From Candidatus Sulfopaludibacter sp. SbA3 (GTDB lineage Bacteria > Acidobacteriota > Terriglobia > Bryobacterales > Bryobacteraceae): DNA of 9,890 nucleotides. This document shows, in pieces, positions 1 to 7,261 of this stretch. The notes beneath the pieces were generated by a model. The model made no database searches. It saw only the letters and a program-made list of their open reading frames with translations, and was not told the origin of the DNA. The stretch is taken from assembly GCA_945900935.1 (NCBI GenBank), contig CAMDKT010000173.1, positions 1 through 9,890 on the forward strand. Direction: 5' to 3'. The stretch's first letter is position 1; each line of letters begins with the position of its first letter. Both the position numbers and the translations under genes were made by a program.

Positions 1-66
1 CCTCGCCGAGTTCCGCCCAGCCCCAAACGCTGTGCCGATGCGCCGTCTGCGGTCGGCAAAGTTCAT
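1..66 (-). CDS. Possible start of a minus-strand gene (partial)
   Basis: On the minus strand an ATG at 66-64 opens a frame that stays open to the window edge, giving 22 residues beginning MNFADRRRRIGTAF. A purine-rich GGGAAGGGA lies 7 bases upstream of this ATG, which is a good Shine-Dalgarno sequence with good spacing. It is the main reason to propose a gene here. Only the N-terminus is in the window, so no family can be assigned. The gene would be transcribed away from the TolC remnant, and about 75 bases separate the two. The chance of a short open frame in GC-rich DNA is high, so confidence is low. Confidence 0.35.
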   Translation of the reverse strand, partial: MNFADRRRRIGTAFGAGRNSAR

Positions 67-140
67 GGATTGATCCCTTCCCAATCGGCCCGCGCCGATA
101 CCGGTCGGCCCGGCGTTCAAAAAAATACGTTTTTAGATGA

Positions 141-1115
141 TCGCTAACAGCAGAGCTTGCAAGGGCGCGCATTGGCCAGCAGATCGCTCGATTGTCGATC
201 GATCAACAGAGGCTTGCCGTGACTCTGATCGCCACTCGCCGCTATTGGGATTGGGTCGCATCCGGCCGGCGCTTCATACTGGCGCAAGCCGTGCTACAGA
301 TAGCTCGGAACCGCCAGACCTTTCTGGATGATGGAGTAAAAGGAGGTTTGTTGCCGGCGATCGATGCCGCGGATAATCGCAGGGCTGTTTTACAGCGCCA
401 GGGTCAGGTGATTGAGGCCGAGAGATTTCTGCAGCAGAGCGCAATCGAATTGTCTTTGTTCTATCGCGATGACCGGGGCATGATTCAATTACCAAAGCCC
501 GAGCAATTGCCCCAAGCTTTCCCGGATGCGCAGGAACCTCAGCAAGCACGAGTGCGGGCGGATACACAAGCCGCTCTTCGACAGCGGCCGGAGATACCTC
601 GGGTGGAAGCGCTACGCGACCAAGTGACGGTGGACCGGCAACTGGCCCGCAACCAGCAACTGCCCGCCGTGGATGTCTTTGCCGGATTTACGTCGGAGTC
701 AGGCGATGGGATTGCACGCAGGGGGCCTCAGGAGCTGAGAGCCGGCTTGAGCTTCGAGCTTCCCTGGCAACGCCGCTCAGCCACCGGAAGAGTTCACGCG
801 GCGGAAGCTCGCATCGAACAGATTCGGCAACGCGAGCAGTTCACAAAGGAACAGGTGGTAGCCGAAGTACAGGATGCCGATTCGGCTTTATTGACTTCTC
901 ATCAGCGGCTACAAATGGCGCGGGATGAGGTTAGTGTCAGCCGCCAGCTAGAGGATGCGGAACGGACGCGATTTGAATTAGGCGAGGGGACACTTTTTCA
1001 ACTCAACCTCCGCGAATTGGCAACCGTAGAATCCGCTCTACGCGAGATCGCTTCTCAGGCCGACTATCACCGGGCGTTGGCAGCATACAAAGCAGCGATT
1101 GGCGTTGTCCCGTAA
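141..1115 (+). pseudogene. 5'-truncated TolC-family outer-membrane efflux protein
   Basis: The translation matches the outer-membrane factor (OEP/TolC) family of tripartite efflux pumps, which form a trimeric channel from the outer membrane into the periplasm. Visible signs are the RRYWDWVASGRR helix segment, long Gln/Arg/Ala-rich helices with heptad-like spacing, a LSLFYRDDRG turn, a membrane-strand region around PAVDVFAGFTSESGDG, and a normal C-terminus ending YKAAIGVVP. Full-length members are about 420-500 residues. Here the family-like sequence starts near 141, just after an in-frame TGA at 138-140, and covers only about 324 residues. The first barrel strands, first helices and the signal peptide are missing. 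The first usable start is TTG at 192, inside the conserved helix and with no clear ribosome site. The upstream 140 bases hold no matching sequence in any frame. I therefore call it a remnant left by a 5' deletion or rearrangement; a functional protein is unlikely. Confidence 0.75.
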
Positions 1116-1135
1116 GCAGTCGGCGTACAGACTGC
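1116..1135. repeat. Small hairpin just after the TolC remnant stop
   Basis: GCAGTC at 1116-1121 and GACTGC at 1130-1135 form a perfect 6-bp stem with an 8-base loop, directly after the TAA at 1113-1115. No T-tract follows, so a classical intrinsic terminator is not shown. It may be a leftover transcription-stop structure or chance. Confidence 0.3.
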
Positions 1136-1175
1136 GACACGCAAGGAATTCCACATCTCCCTTGGGACGGCGGAA

Positions 1176-1421
1176 TTGGTCGAGGCGACCGGCTGGAATG
1201 GAGCGGCCATCGGTGAGGCAATCATCTGGACGAAAACAGAGGGCAGTAGGAAGGTCTTCTTCACCACGCTCGGCCACCCCGACGACTTCAAGAACGACGA
1301 CTTCCGCCGCCTGACAATCAACGGCCTCCTCTGGGCCTTAAACCTCCCCCTGCCAAAAACAGGCACTAACGCGGCATTTCCCGAGACCTACAACCCGCCC
1401 CCTTCCGGCGTACTTAAGTGA
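1176..1421 (+). pseudogene. C-terminal fragment of a ThuA-like protein
   Basis: The frame encodes a segment typical of the C-terminal end of ThuA-like (class I glutamine-amidotransferase fold) proteins: an IIWTKTEGSRKVFFTTLGHP stretch, then DDFKNDDFRRLTINGLLWAL. Family members are around 220-300 residues or more and occur alone or in larger sugar- or heme-domain proteins. Only about 80 residues are present here, so most of the Rossmann-like core is absent. The frame is the same as that of the TolC remnant and is open from just after its TAA (1116), but residues before about 1220 do not look like ThuA. TTG at 1176 is a formal start only; no ribosome site is seen. The tail ends PPPSGVLK at a TGA. 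I read it as a decayed remnant, in the same orientation and state as its neighbour. Confidence 0.6.
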
Positions 1422-1725
1422 ACGAATCCAGTGGTGCTCGCTTGCTTTCACAACCGGCGGCGAATGAATCCCTTCGCCCTCGTCTCCTCGACGAGGCGGT
1501 CCGGTATCTGATCCGTCCGCTGCCCTCTCATCGCGGGAAACCCACGCTCAGGAAAGCCCGGAGGCATGGGCCTCTTCCGGTGGGCACATTGCTTTGGGGC
1601 AGCGGAACCGCGCGACGCATTGCATCCGATCCGGTTCAGGAGCAGCCTTTCCCCAAAGGAATGCCATACTGGTTCTGAAAGAATGCAAGCTGCCAGGCGC
1701 ACGGCGGCGAACCGCGGTCAAGAGG
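1422..1725. other. Stretch without a convincing gene
   Basis: About 300 bases separate the ThuA-like remnant from the schlafen-type gene. Short open frames exist on both strands (for example 1418-1678 + and 1448-1702 -). They have Arg/Pro/Ser-rich, low-order translations with no recognisable motif, and I do not accept them. The notable content is the long imperfect inverted repeat at 1577-1672. The promoter of the downstream gene should lie here, but I see no clear -10/-35 pair. Confidence 0.6.
1577..1672. repeat. Long imperfect inverted repeat with a nested stem
   Basis: Left arm 1577-1599 and right arm 1651-1672 are imperfect reverse complements. The core is CTTTGGGG (1592-1599) against CCCCAAAG (1651-1658). 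A G/G mismatch follows, then CATT/AATG, and the pairing continues outward to CCGGTGGG/CCATACTGG with two G-T pairs and small bulges. Inside the loop GAACCG (1605-1610) pairs with CGGTTC (1632-1637), giving a nested stem. The structure ends 53 bases before the schlafen-type ATG. It could be a structured leader, a small RNA, a miniature repeat element or a terminator for the remnants upstream. No T-tract or target-site duplication was recognised. Confidence 0.45.
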
Positions 1726-3660
1726 ATGGAACTGGTTGATCTAAAAACGCTTTCCATAAGAGAAAGTGATCAAATCGAGTGGAAAGAGAATGTCGCCGAT
1801 CCTGACGATGTTGTTGCCACAATTTCAGCGTTCGCGAATGACTGGTCTAACCTGGGCGGCGGCTACGTAGTTTGTGGCGCAAAAGAAGATAAGGACGAAC
1901 ACGGATTCCCTCGTGTCTCACACGTCGGATTGTCCGCCGCCAGGCTGAAAGAAGTTGAAGGAAGGGTTTTGGCAGGTTGCAGGGATCTTGTTTCCCCATC
2001 TATCGCCCCCCTGGTCCAGGAGTTGGCTGCGGATTCTCCCGAACGGCGAGTTCTGGTATTCATCATGCCGGCGACCCGTTCGCCACACGCATTTCGCCGA
2101 CGTGACGATAAAGGGAAGTACTATGTTCGAATTGGTCGAGAAACCAGGGAAGCAAGAAACGGCATTCTGCGCGAACTTCTCGTTCGCAAAGGAGCTTTGG
2201 AAGAGTGGGATCGGCGCGTCTGTTCCACCGCCACGATTAACGATTTGGACTTGTTGGCGCTACGCGACGCACTCCAGCGGATGGGGGTATTTCATCCTGA
2301 CCGGGGAATCGATGAATACTTGTCTGAAGGCCAGTCGTTAAGCCCATTTGTTCCTCCACTTTGTGTTCGTGAACCTCTCACCGGTGTCCTCCGTCCTCGT
2401 AATTTTGCCATGCTCCTGTTTGGCCGCAACACCCAATCCCATATTCACGGAGCCTATTCACTATTTTCCGTTTATCCCGGTGCCGATCGTTCTGAACCAC
2501 ATGCGGAACGCCACGAACTCCCAGGAACGCTAATCGGCCAAGCGCGGCGCCTCGTCGAACTGCTCGACGTTCAATCTTATGTTGCGTTTGATAAGACCAA
2601 TCGGACCGATCCCAACGCGGTCAAGTATCCGCCGCAGGCGCTGCACGAAGCCATGGTCAACGCGCTCGCTCATCGAGACTACGAAATTGTCGAACCGACG
2701 CGCATAACCGTTTTTGCTGATCGTATCGAAGTTCTTTCTCCGGGATCTGTGCCTACAGGGGTCAATGTCGATGAATTCCGCGCTGGACGCGCCCCTGCGA
2801 AGTGGAGGAACCAGAGCCTTGCCTGGTTCTTGAATCGGCTGCAGTTGGCTCAGGCTGAAGGACAGGGGATCCCAACGATCCTGCGTTCCATGCGTGAGGA
2901 GGGGAGCCCTCCGCCGCTATTCCAAGTGAATGAAGTAAACGTCGTCTGTGTACTTCCGGCACATCCCCGGCACGCACTGGCACGCGAACATCGGACAATC
3001 GAAGAAGCGATCTCACTGGGGGCGTTGGAACACGCTCGGAAGACAGTGCTGCGCTTACTCGCGCAAGATCCGAAGAACATACGCACAGTTCAACTCTTCG
3101 CTGAGGTCCAGAGGGCGCTAAACTCGCCCGATCCTGTGCGCGAATATTTGACGACGCACAAGATCGAGTTAGGTAGCCTCCCTCCGATCGTACTTATCCA
3201 ACTGGCAGACGTACTCAGTCTCACCAATACGCCAACTCCCGAAGATTTTTCCACCGCGCGGCGGCTCTATCTGGAAGCCGCAAAGGGACGGCTTGCCGAA
3301 CGCGAAGTTCAGCAGGTGGCAGTTGGCCTGAGCAGGGCCGGAGACAATTCCGCCGCCCTCCAGTTCCTCTATCTACACCCCGAATTGAATTCCAGTCCTT
3401 CAATACTCCGAATACGCGCGAATGTACTCATCAGCGAAGCAAAGCATTGCAGCCAAACCGCCCAAAGGCAAGAATTGTCGCCTGAAACCAGAAAGCGAGC
3501 GAGTAACGACTTCAGGCAGAACCTCAAACTGGCTGAGCAGGAACTTCTCGTGGCCACTTCGCTGACGACCGACACGACCTTACTCGAAGACATTCGAAAG
3601 AGCCTGGACTTGGTGGAGCAGCTTAAGAAAACAGCAACCCGGCTTATCCGACCACGGTAG
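1726..3660 (+). CDS. Schlafen AlbA_2 / HATPase_c_4 protein with helical C-terminus
   Basis: A 644-residue cytoplasmic protein. Residues about 10-140 are a Slfn AlbA_2 domain: ESDQIEWKENV carries E13, E18 and K20 in the usual ExxxxEFK-like position, and ISAFAND...GGGYVVCG (33-51) matches the conserved 'isAfaNt.GG' strand-turn. Residues about 290-410 resemble the RecG C-terminal HATPase_c_4 domain, with LHEAMVNALAHRDY (306-319; E308 and N312 as the N-box) and EGQGIP (378-383). Residues about 415-644 are helical and TPR-like with no motif I can name, making the protein longer than many AlbA_2-HATPase proteins. I chose ATG 1726 because family similarity begins there; the frame is open further upstream to 1594, but those 44 residues look non-coding. 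AGAGG touches the ATG, too close for a normal ribosome site. Family members are usually annotated as putative regulators or helicase-like proteins, and some sit in defence islands. Function here is unproven. Confidence 0.85.
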   Translation: MELVDLKTLSIRESDQIEWKENVADPDDVVATISAFANDWSNLGGGYVVCGAKEDKDEHGFPRVSHVGLSAARLKEVEGRVLAGCRDLVSPSIAPLVQELAADSPERRVLVFIMPATRSPHAFRRRDDKGKYYVRIGRETREARNGILRELLVRKGALEEWDRRVCSTATINDLDLLALRDALQRMGVFHPDRGIDEYLSEGQSLSPFVPPLCVREPLTGVLRPRNFAMLLFGRNTQSHIHGAYSLFSVYPGADRSEPHAERHELPGTLIGQARRLVELLDVQSYVAFDKTNRTDPNAVKYPPQALHEAMVNALAHRDYEIVEPTRITVFADRIEVLSPGSVPTGVNVDEFRAGRAPAKWRNQSLAWFLNRLQLAQAEGQGIPTILRSMREEGSPPPLFQVNEVNVVCVLPAHPRHALAREHRTIEEAISLGALEHARKTVLRLLAQDPKNIRTVQLFAEVQRALNSPDPVREYLTTHKIELGSLPPIVLIQLADVLSLTNTPTPEDFSTARRLYLEAAKGRLAEREVQQVAVGLSRAGDNSAALQFLYLHPELNSSPSILRIRANVLISEAKHCSQTAQRQELSPETRKRASNDFRQNLKLAEQELLVATSLTTDTTLLEDIRKSLDLVEQLKKTATRLIRPR

Positions 3661-3670
3661 CCGATAAGCC
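3641..3670. terminator. Inverted repeat between convergent genes, possible terminator
   Basis: GGCTTATC at 3641-3648 and GATAAGCC at 3663-3670 form a perfect 8-bp stem with a 14-base loop. The loop holds the TAG stop of the schlafen-type gene, and the structure ends 6 bases before the convergent histidine-kinase stop at 3676. The position between two convergent genes fits a bidirectional terminator. Neither side has a strong T-tract (the + side continues CCCCTTCACC), so efficiency is doubtful. Confidence 0.45.
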
Positions 3671-3675
3671 CCCCT

Positions 3676-5331
3676 TCACCCCGCCGGCAGCTTCACATTA
3701 AACACCGCGCCCCGCGGCACCCCGGAAGTAGCCCAAATATCCCCCCCATGATCCAGCACCGTCTCCCGGCTCAACGCCAGCCCCAGCCCTAGCCCGTTCC
3801 GCTTTCCAAAGCTCGTAAACGGCTGGAATAACTGATCCTGTATCTCCTTCGCGATCCCCGGTCCCTGATCGGCCACCGTAATATGCATATCGCCGTTTTC
3901 CCGCCCCGCGCGAATCGCGACAACACCCCCATTCGGCATGGTATCCACGGCGTTGGCAATCAGATTCACAAACACCCGCTCCATCCGCGTCCGCTCCACA
4001 TTCGCCTCTAACTCCTCCGCCACTTCTACCGTAAATTGAATGTGTCCAGCCGCCGGCTCCTGCGACGACACCGCCGTCTGCACTAAGTCCAATATGTTAC
4101 ACCTCTCCCGCTCTCCATGCTTCCCCTTCGAAGCATCCAATAACTCCTGTAACATCTCCAAAATCCGCCGCGAAGCGTTATAGATATTCACCGCAAGCCG
4201 CTTATTATGCGCCGGTGGCAACTCACTATCCACCATCATCTCCGCCCCGGAATAGATCGCCGCCAGCGGATTCCGAAGGTCATGCACTATGCTCGACGCC
4301 AGCCGCCCAACCGTCGAAATCCGTTCACGCCGGATCAACTCCTTCCGCGCCCCCTCCAGTGACTCCGCCATCTGATTAAACGTCCCCGCCAGCCGCCCAA
4401 ACTCATCTTTCTTACCCGCCACGCTCTCCGGTATCCGATGCGATAAGTGCTGCTTCGATAACTCCGAAGCGGCAAGGTCTAATTCCGATATCGGCCGCAC
4501 TATCCTATTCGCCAGCACATATCCCAATAACAAGCTAAAGAACAGAGCCGCCGCCCAAATCAACAGTAAGTCCCGTCGCAGCCGCGTCAGGCGCTGTCCC
4601 GCCGCTCCAAACGTCCGGGCGATCGTCAACTTACCTACAGGCGTCCCATCCAGCCCCAACAAATCTCTCTCAATCCGCGCATCGTCCGCCGACACATCGG
4701 CGACGGTCGAAGCAAACTTCCCCGCCGGCCCCGCAAACACAAAATCACTCCCGCCCGTCGATTGCTTCAGCGCCACCGCCGTCGCGTCCGTTACCGGATA
4801 CCCCGCAACCAAAACGCTAATCAACGCCGGCCCCCGCGCGCTGTCCACAAACACCGGCGTCAACACCAGCCGCCACAACATTCCGTCCTGTACGTGATAG
4901 CCCGAAACCTGCCGCGGCGCCGTCGGCACCACTGCCGCCTCCACCGGCCACCGCGCCAATTTCGGCTCGCCCGACATCACCGCAATCGTCGATCCCCGCG
5001 GATCCGCCACCACCAAAAATGTCGACTCCTTCAACACCGGGCTCAAATACGATCCCATTTCCGTCGCCGAATCCCGTATCGTCGCCGGATCCCCCGTCCC
5101 AAACGCCGCTCGCACATTCGGCAAACTCGACAACAGCAAGGCCGCCGACCCAATCATCTCCTGCCGCGCCTTCAACACGGATTCATACGCCTGGAAGCCC
5201 GCCGTCACTTCCTCTTCCAGGCTCAGCGTCGCGCTCTCCACCGCATGACGCTGCAGCATCCATCCGGCCACACCGAACAGTCCGGTTACAATTCCGAATA
5301 CCGACAGCCAGATTTTCCACCGCAACGGCAT
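3676..5331 (-). CDS. Membrane sensor histidine kinase (HAMP, HisKA, HATPase)
   Basis: A 551-residue inner-membrane kinase, last gene of the five-gene operon. Two transmembrane helices (about 7-26 and 254-275) flank a roughly 225-residue periplasmic sensor with a Cache-like look, including FLVVADPRGSTIAV near 105-118. A HAMP linker follows (about 275-330), then the HisKA domain with H-box IVHDLRNPLAAI (phospho-acceptor H350). The ATPase domain has N-box VFVNLIANAVD (N456, N460), G1 DQGPGIA (488-494), F-box FQPFTSF and G2 GLGLGLALS (513-521). All catalytic boxes are intact. The H-box reads HDLRNPL rather than HELRTPL, as in NtrB-like and related kinases. The ATG at 5331 lies 3 bases after the cupredoxin stop, with GGAAAG/AGAAG just upstream as a ribosome site, so translation is probably coupled. 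The likely partners are the two receivers at the head of the operon. The signal is unknown; co-transcription with a cupredoxin and a porin points to a periplasmic cue. Confidence 0.93.
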   Translation of the reverse strand: MPLRWKIWLSVFGIVTGLFGVAGWMLQRHAVESATLSLEEEVTAGFQAYESVLKARQEMIGSAALLLSSLPNVRAAFGTGDPATIRDSATEMGSYLSPVLKESTFLVVADPRGSTIAVMSGEPKLARWPVEAAVVPTAPRQVSGYHVQDGMLWRLVLTPVFVDSARGPALISVLVAGYPVTDATAVALKQSTGGSDFVFAGPAGKFASTVADVSADDARIERDLLGLDGTPVGKLTIARTFGAAGQRLTRLRRDLLLIWAAALFFSLLLGYVLANRIVRPISELDLAASELSKQHLSHRIPESVAGKKDEFGRLAGTFNQMAESLEGARKELIRRERISTVGRLASSIVHDLRNPLAAIYSGAEMMVDSELPPAHNKRLAVNIYNASRRILEMLQELLDASKGKHGERERCNILDLVQTAVSSQEPAAGHIQFTVEVAEELEANVERTRMERVFVNLIANAVDTMPNGGVVAIRAGRENGDMHITVADQGPGIAKEIQDQLFQPFTSFGKRNGLGLGLALSRETVLDHGGDIWATSGVPRGAVFNVKLPAG

Positions 5332-5334
5332 CGC

Positions 5335-6021
5335 TTACTTCTTTCCGGAATACGGTCCATTTTCCGCGGGCACCGCCGGGTACTCCTTGCCGAATTTGTT
5401 CTTGTGTCCTAATTCCAGGTAACCGGTCTCGGATATCTTCGCCGCTCCCAAATCCTGATCTCCCGCTACCGTAACGCGCCGTTCCAACGCCGCCAACGTC
5501 TTTTCCGTTGCCCGCTCATGGAAGATCTTCAACGTGTATTCTCCGGCCGGTACGTTTTCAATCCGGTACATTCCGGTCTTGGCGGAAGTTGCGAAATAGG
5601 AACTCGGTACTACCACAATAACCGCACTCATCTGCGCATGGATGTTACAAAATACCCGAACCACGCCCTCTCGCCGAAAAATTATCTTTTGTGACGTCCC
5701 CGGCGCGTACAGCCCCGTGTCGAACGGTTGCCCGGCAAAGTTCGAAAAGGCGTTGTGGAAGATGGGATCGTGGTTTGGAAAATCAACTTGCGAACCTACC
5801 GGAATCGCCATCACATGCGGAAGGAACTTCTTGTTCCGTTGATCCAGTACGAACTTCCCCGCCGTCGGCGCACTCCGCCCGCCAACAGGCTCCAGCCACA
5901 CCACCACACCCTCCGCCGATCCCTTTTTCCTGGCGTCGGTAAGTTCCACTTTGCCATGTAGCGTTGCCCCCCAAAGTGTAATCGGCACTAAGCTAAAACA
6001 AGTAAGCAATCGTAAGGTCAT
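5335..6021 (-). CDS. Secreted cupredoxin (blue-copper-like) protein
   Basis: A 228-residue protein with an N-terminal hydrophobic segment (about 4-18, ending near WGA) that reads as a Sec signal peptide, placing it in the periplasm. Residues about 65-138 are a cupredoxin domain: FPNHDPIFHNAFS gives H84 and H89, and FCNIHAQMSAVIVVV gives C125, H128 and M131. The HN...C-x2-H-x2-M set is what a type 1 copper centre needs. Flanking residues look like beta-sandwich carboxypeptidase-regulatory repeats, for example MYRIENVPAGEYTLKIF (151-167). Such proteins are often annotated as 'methylamine utilization' or plastocyanin-like, but no mau genes are seen here. The ATG at 6021 overlaps the end of the porin-like gene by 29 bases, and the stop lies 3 bases before the kinase start. 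A role in electron transfer, copper binding or presenting a signal to the co-encoded kinase is inference. Confidence 0.85.
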   Translation of the reverse strand: MTLRLLTCFSLVPITLWGATLHGKVELTDARKKGSAEGVVVWLEPVGGRSAPTAGKFVLDQRNKKFLPHVMAIPVGSQVDFPNHDPIFHNAFSNFAGQPFDTGLYAPGTSQKIIFRREGVVRVFCNIHAQMSAVIVVVPSSYFATSAKTGMYRIENVPAGEYTLKIFHERATEKTLAALERRVTVAGDQDLGAAKISETGYLELGHKNKFGKEYPAVPAENGPYSGKK

Positions 6022-7261
6022 ATCGGTTTATTCGCCGGCTCACGGTCCCAACGTAATCGCTTCGGATCTGCATCCCTTCAAAACTTAAAACCACATTCGG
6101 CGCCATTTTATACATAACATTCGCGCCCCCGCTCCGGTTCAACCCGTTCTGCCCGCGGTTCAGATCGCTGTCCCGGTCATTGTGCACCCCAGCGAACCAG
6201 TTCAACGTCACTCGATTCGTCGCCGCTACCGATACCTGCCCCCATCCGCCCATCGAATGCACGGTATTAATCACGCCATTCGCCGCCACCCGGAAACTCT
6301 GCCGTAACGCCCCCAAATGGTGGACGTTCTCGCCCTTAAAAAACAATCCGCTCACCGACAACTTTGGCAGCGGAGTTACCAGCCAGTCCATCGACAGTAT
6401 CCGTGACGGCAGCCTCTGCGATCCCAAGCGCGATTCGGACACATGCCCGCCCACGCCAATCTCAAAATTCCGCTCCCCGCTCCAGCTATGGCCAACAGCT
6501 CCACGCAACTCCAACCCCGGCCGCCGCCGGTTAGCCAATAAGTTCGCTGGCGCTCCCGTTGAATCCTCCGCCGTCTGCATCACCGCCGCCTGGCCCTTGA
6601 ACCATCCAACGCGCTGCTCAAATCGCGCCTGCGGCTGCCACCGCCACAAGTTCCCCGAACTCGTCAGCGGCGACACGCCCACATACGCCATCGAATTCGG
6701 ATCATGCGGCGAAATCAACGGTTTCATCAGGCCCGCGCTAAACGACCTCGTCGCCCAGTCCACCGTAAAATCCGCCGTCCGCACACGGAATGGCGGTGTC
6801 GCCCCTTCCGTGTTCCCGTCCCAGAAATCCATGAACATCGAGCCCGACACCTTCCCGCCCCACAAAGTCCCCGGCCCGTGATATCGCAGCCCAATCACCG
6901 ACTGCCGCACGGACGCCCCAGCCGCCGCCCGGCCCGGAACCGCCGCCGCCGTCGTCGGCACATCCACACCGTTCGCTCCTCGCGTGTTGTAGAAGGTTTG
7001 AAAAAGCGCCATCCCCGTCAACGTCACTGGAAAGCGGTTTGCCGCCTCCACCTTCGTCGACGCCTGCTCCTCCACGCGCCGCTCCACAATCTCCAAGCGC
7101 TCCGGTACGCTCGGCTTTCCCTCCACCATCTCCCGCAACTGCTTCACTTCCTGCTTTAACTCGCGGTTCTCCGATTCCAACTTTTCCAGCCGTGCCAAAA
7201 CGGACGCCAAATCCTGTGCCGCAAGCGGAAGCGCCGCCAGCAACAGCACCCATCTACTCAT
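5993..7261 (-). CDS. Porin-like outer-membrane protein with N-terminal coiled coil
   Basis: A 422-residue protein. MSRWVLLLAALPLAAQ is a short Sec signal peptide. It is followed by a coiled coil (about 18-70) with heptads such as LARLEKLESENRELKQEVKQ and a second segment ERLEIVERRVEEQ. From about 78 to the end the sequence alternates hydrophobic and polar residues in strand-length stretches and ends IAYLF, the terminal aromatic signature of outer-membrane beta-barrels recognised by the BAM machinery. Coiled-coil-plus-barrel layouts occur in trimeric porins such as the OprP/OprO type. Substrate specificity cannot be read from the sequence. Its ATG lies inside the last codons of the receiver gene (ATGAGTAG, 8-base overlap), and its own 3' end overlaps the cupredoxin start by 29 bases, so all three are likely translationally coupled. 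Confidence 0.8.
   Translation of the reverse strand: MSRWVLLLAALPLAAQDLASVLARLEKLESENRELKQEVKQLREMVEGKPSVPERLEIVERRVEEQASTKVEAANRFPVTLTGMALFQTFYNTRGANGVDVPTTAAAVPGRAAAGASVRQSVIGLRYHGPGTLWGGKVSGSMFMDFWDGNTEGATPPFRVRTADFTVDWATRSFSAGLMKPLISPHDPNSMAYVGVSPLTSSGNLWRWQPQARFEQRVGWFKGQAAVMQTAEDSTGAPANLLANRRRPGLELRGAVGHSWSGERNFEIGVGGHVSESRLGSQRLPSRILSMDWLVTPLPKLSVSGLFFKGENVHHLGALRQSFRVAANGVINTVHSMGGWGQVSVAATNRVTLNWFAGVHNDRDSDLNRGQNGLNRSGGANVMYKMAPNVVLSFEGMQIRSDYVGTVSRRINRYDLTIAYLF

Noticed and set aside
120..134. A-run / T-run (AAAAA-TACG-TTTTT) as a terminator between the left-edge gene and the TolC remnant
   Set aside because: The stem is only A-T pairs with no GC core, and the neighbouring genes are divergent, so a terminator is not expected.
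137..331. 64-residue + strand open frame with an ATG at 137
   Set aside because: It overlaps the TolC remnant in another frame, and only the latter has family-like sequence.
1587..1663. tRNA-like gene suggested by GGTTCA and flanking complementary arms
   Set aside because: No acceptor stem, anticodon arm or T-arm of proper length could be fitted.
1418..1678. 86-residue + strand open frame starting with GTG in the gap before the schlafen-type gene
   Set aside because: No family motif, no ribosome site, and it overlaps the inverted repeat; the translation looks random.
1594..1725. 44-residue N-terminal extension of the schlafen-type gene
   Set aside because: Similarity to AlbA_2 proteins starts at the internal ATG 1726; the extension runs through the hairpin and has no protein-like pattern.
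4762..5412. Long + strand open frame (216 residues) opposite the histidine kinase
   Set aside because: Arg/His/Pro-rich translation caused by the C-rich third positions of the real minus-strand gene; no motif.
6738..7253. Glycine-rich 171-residue minus-strand frame inside the porin-like gene
   Set aside because: Alternate-frame shadow; the overlapping frame has a signal peptide, coiled coil and barrel signature.
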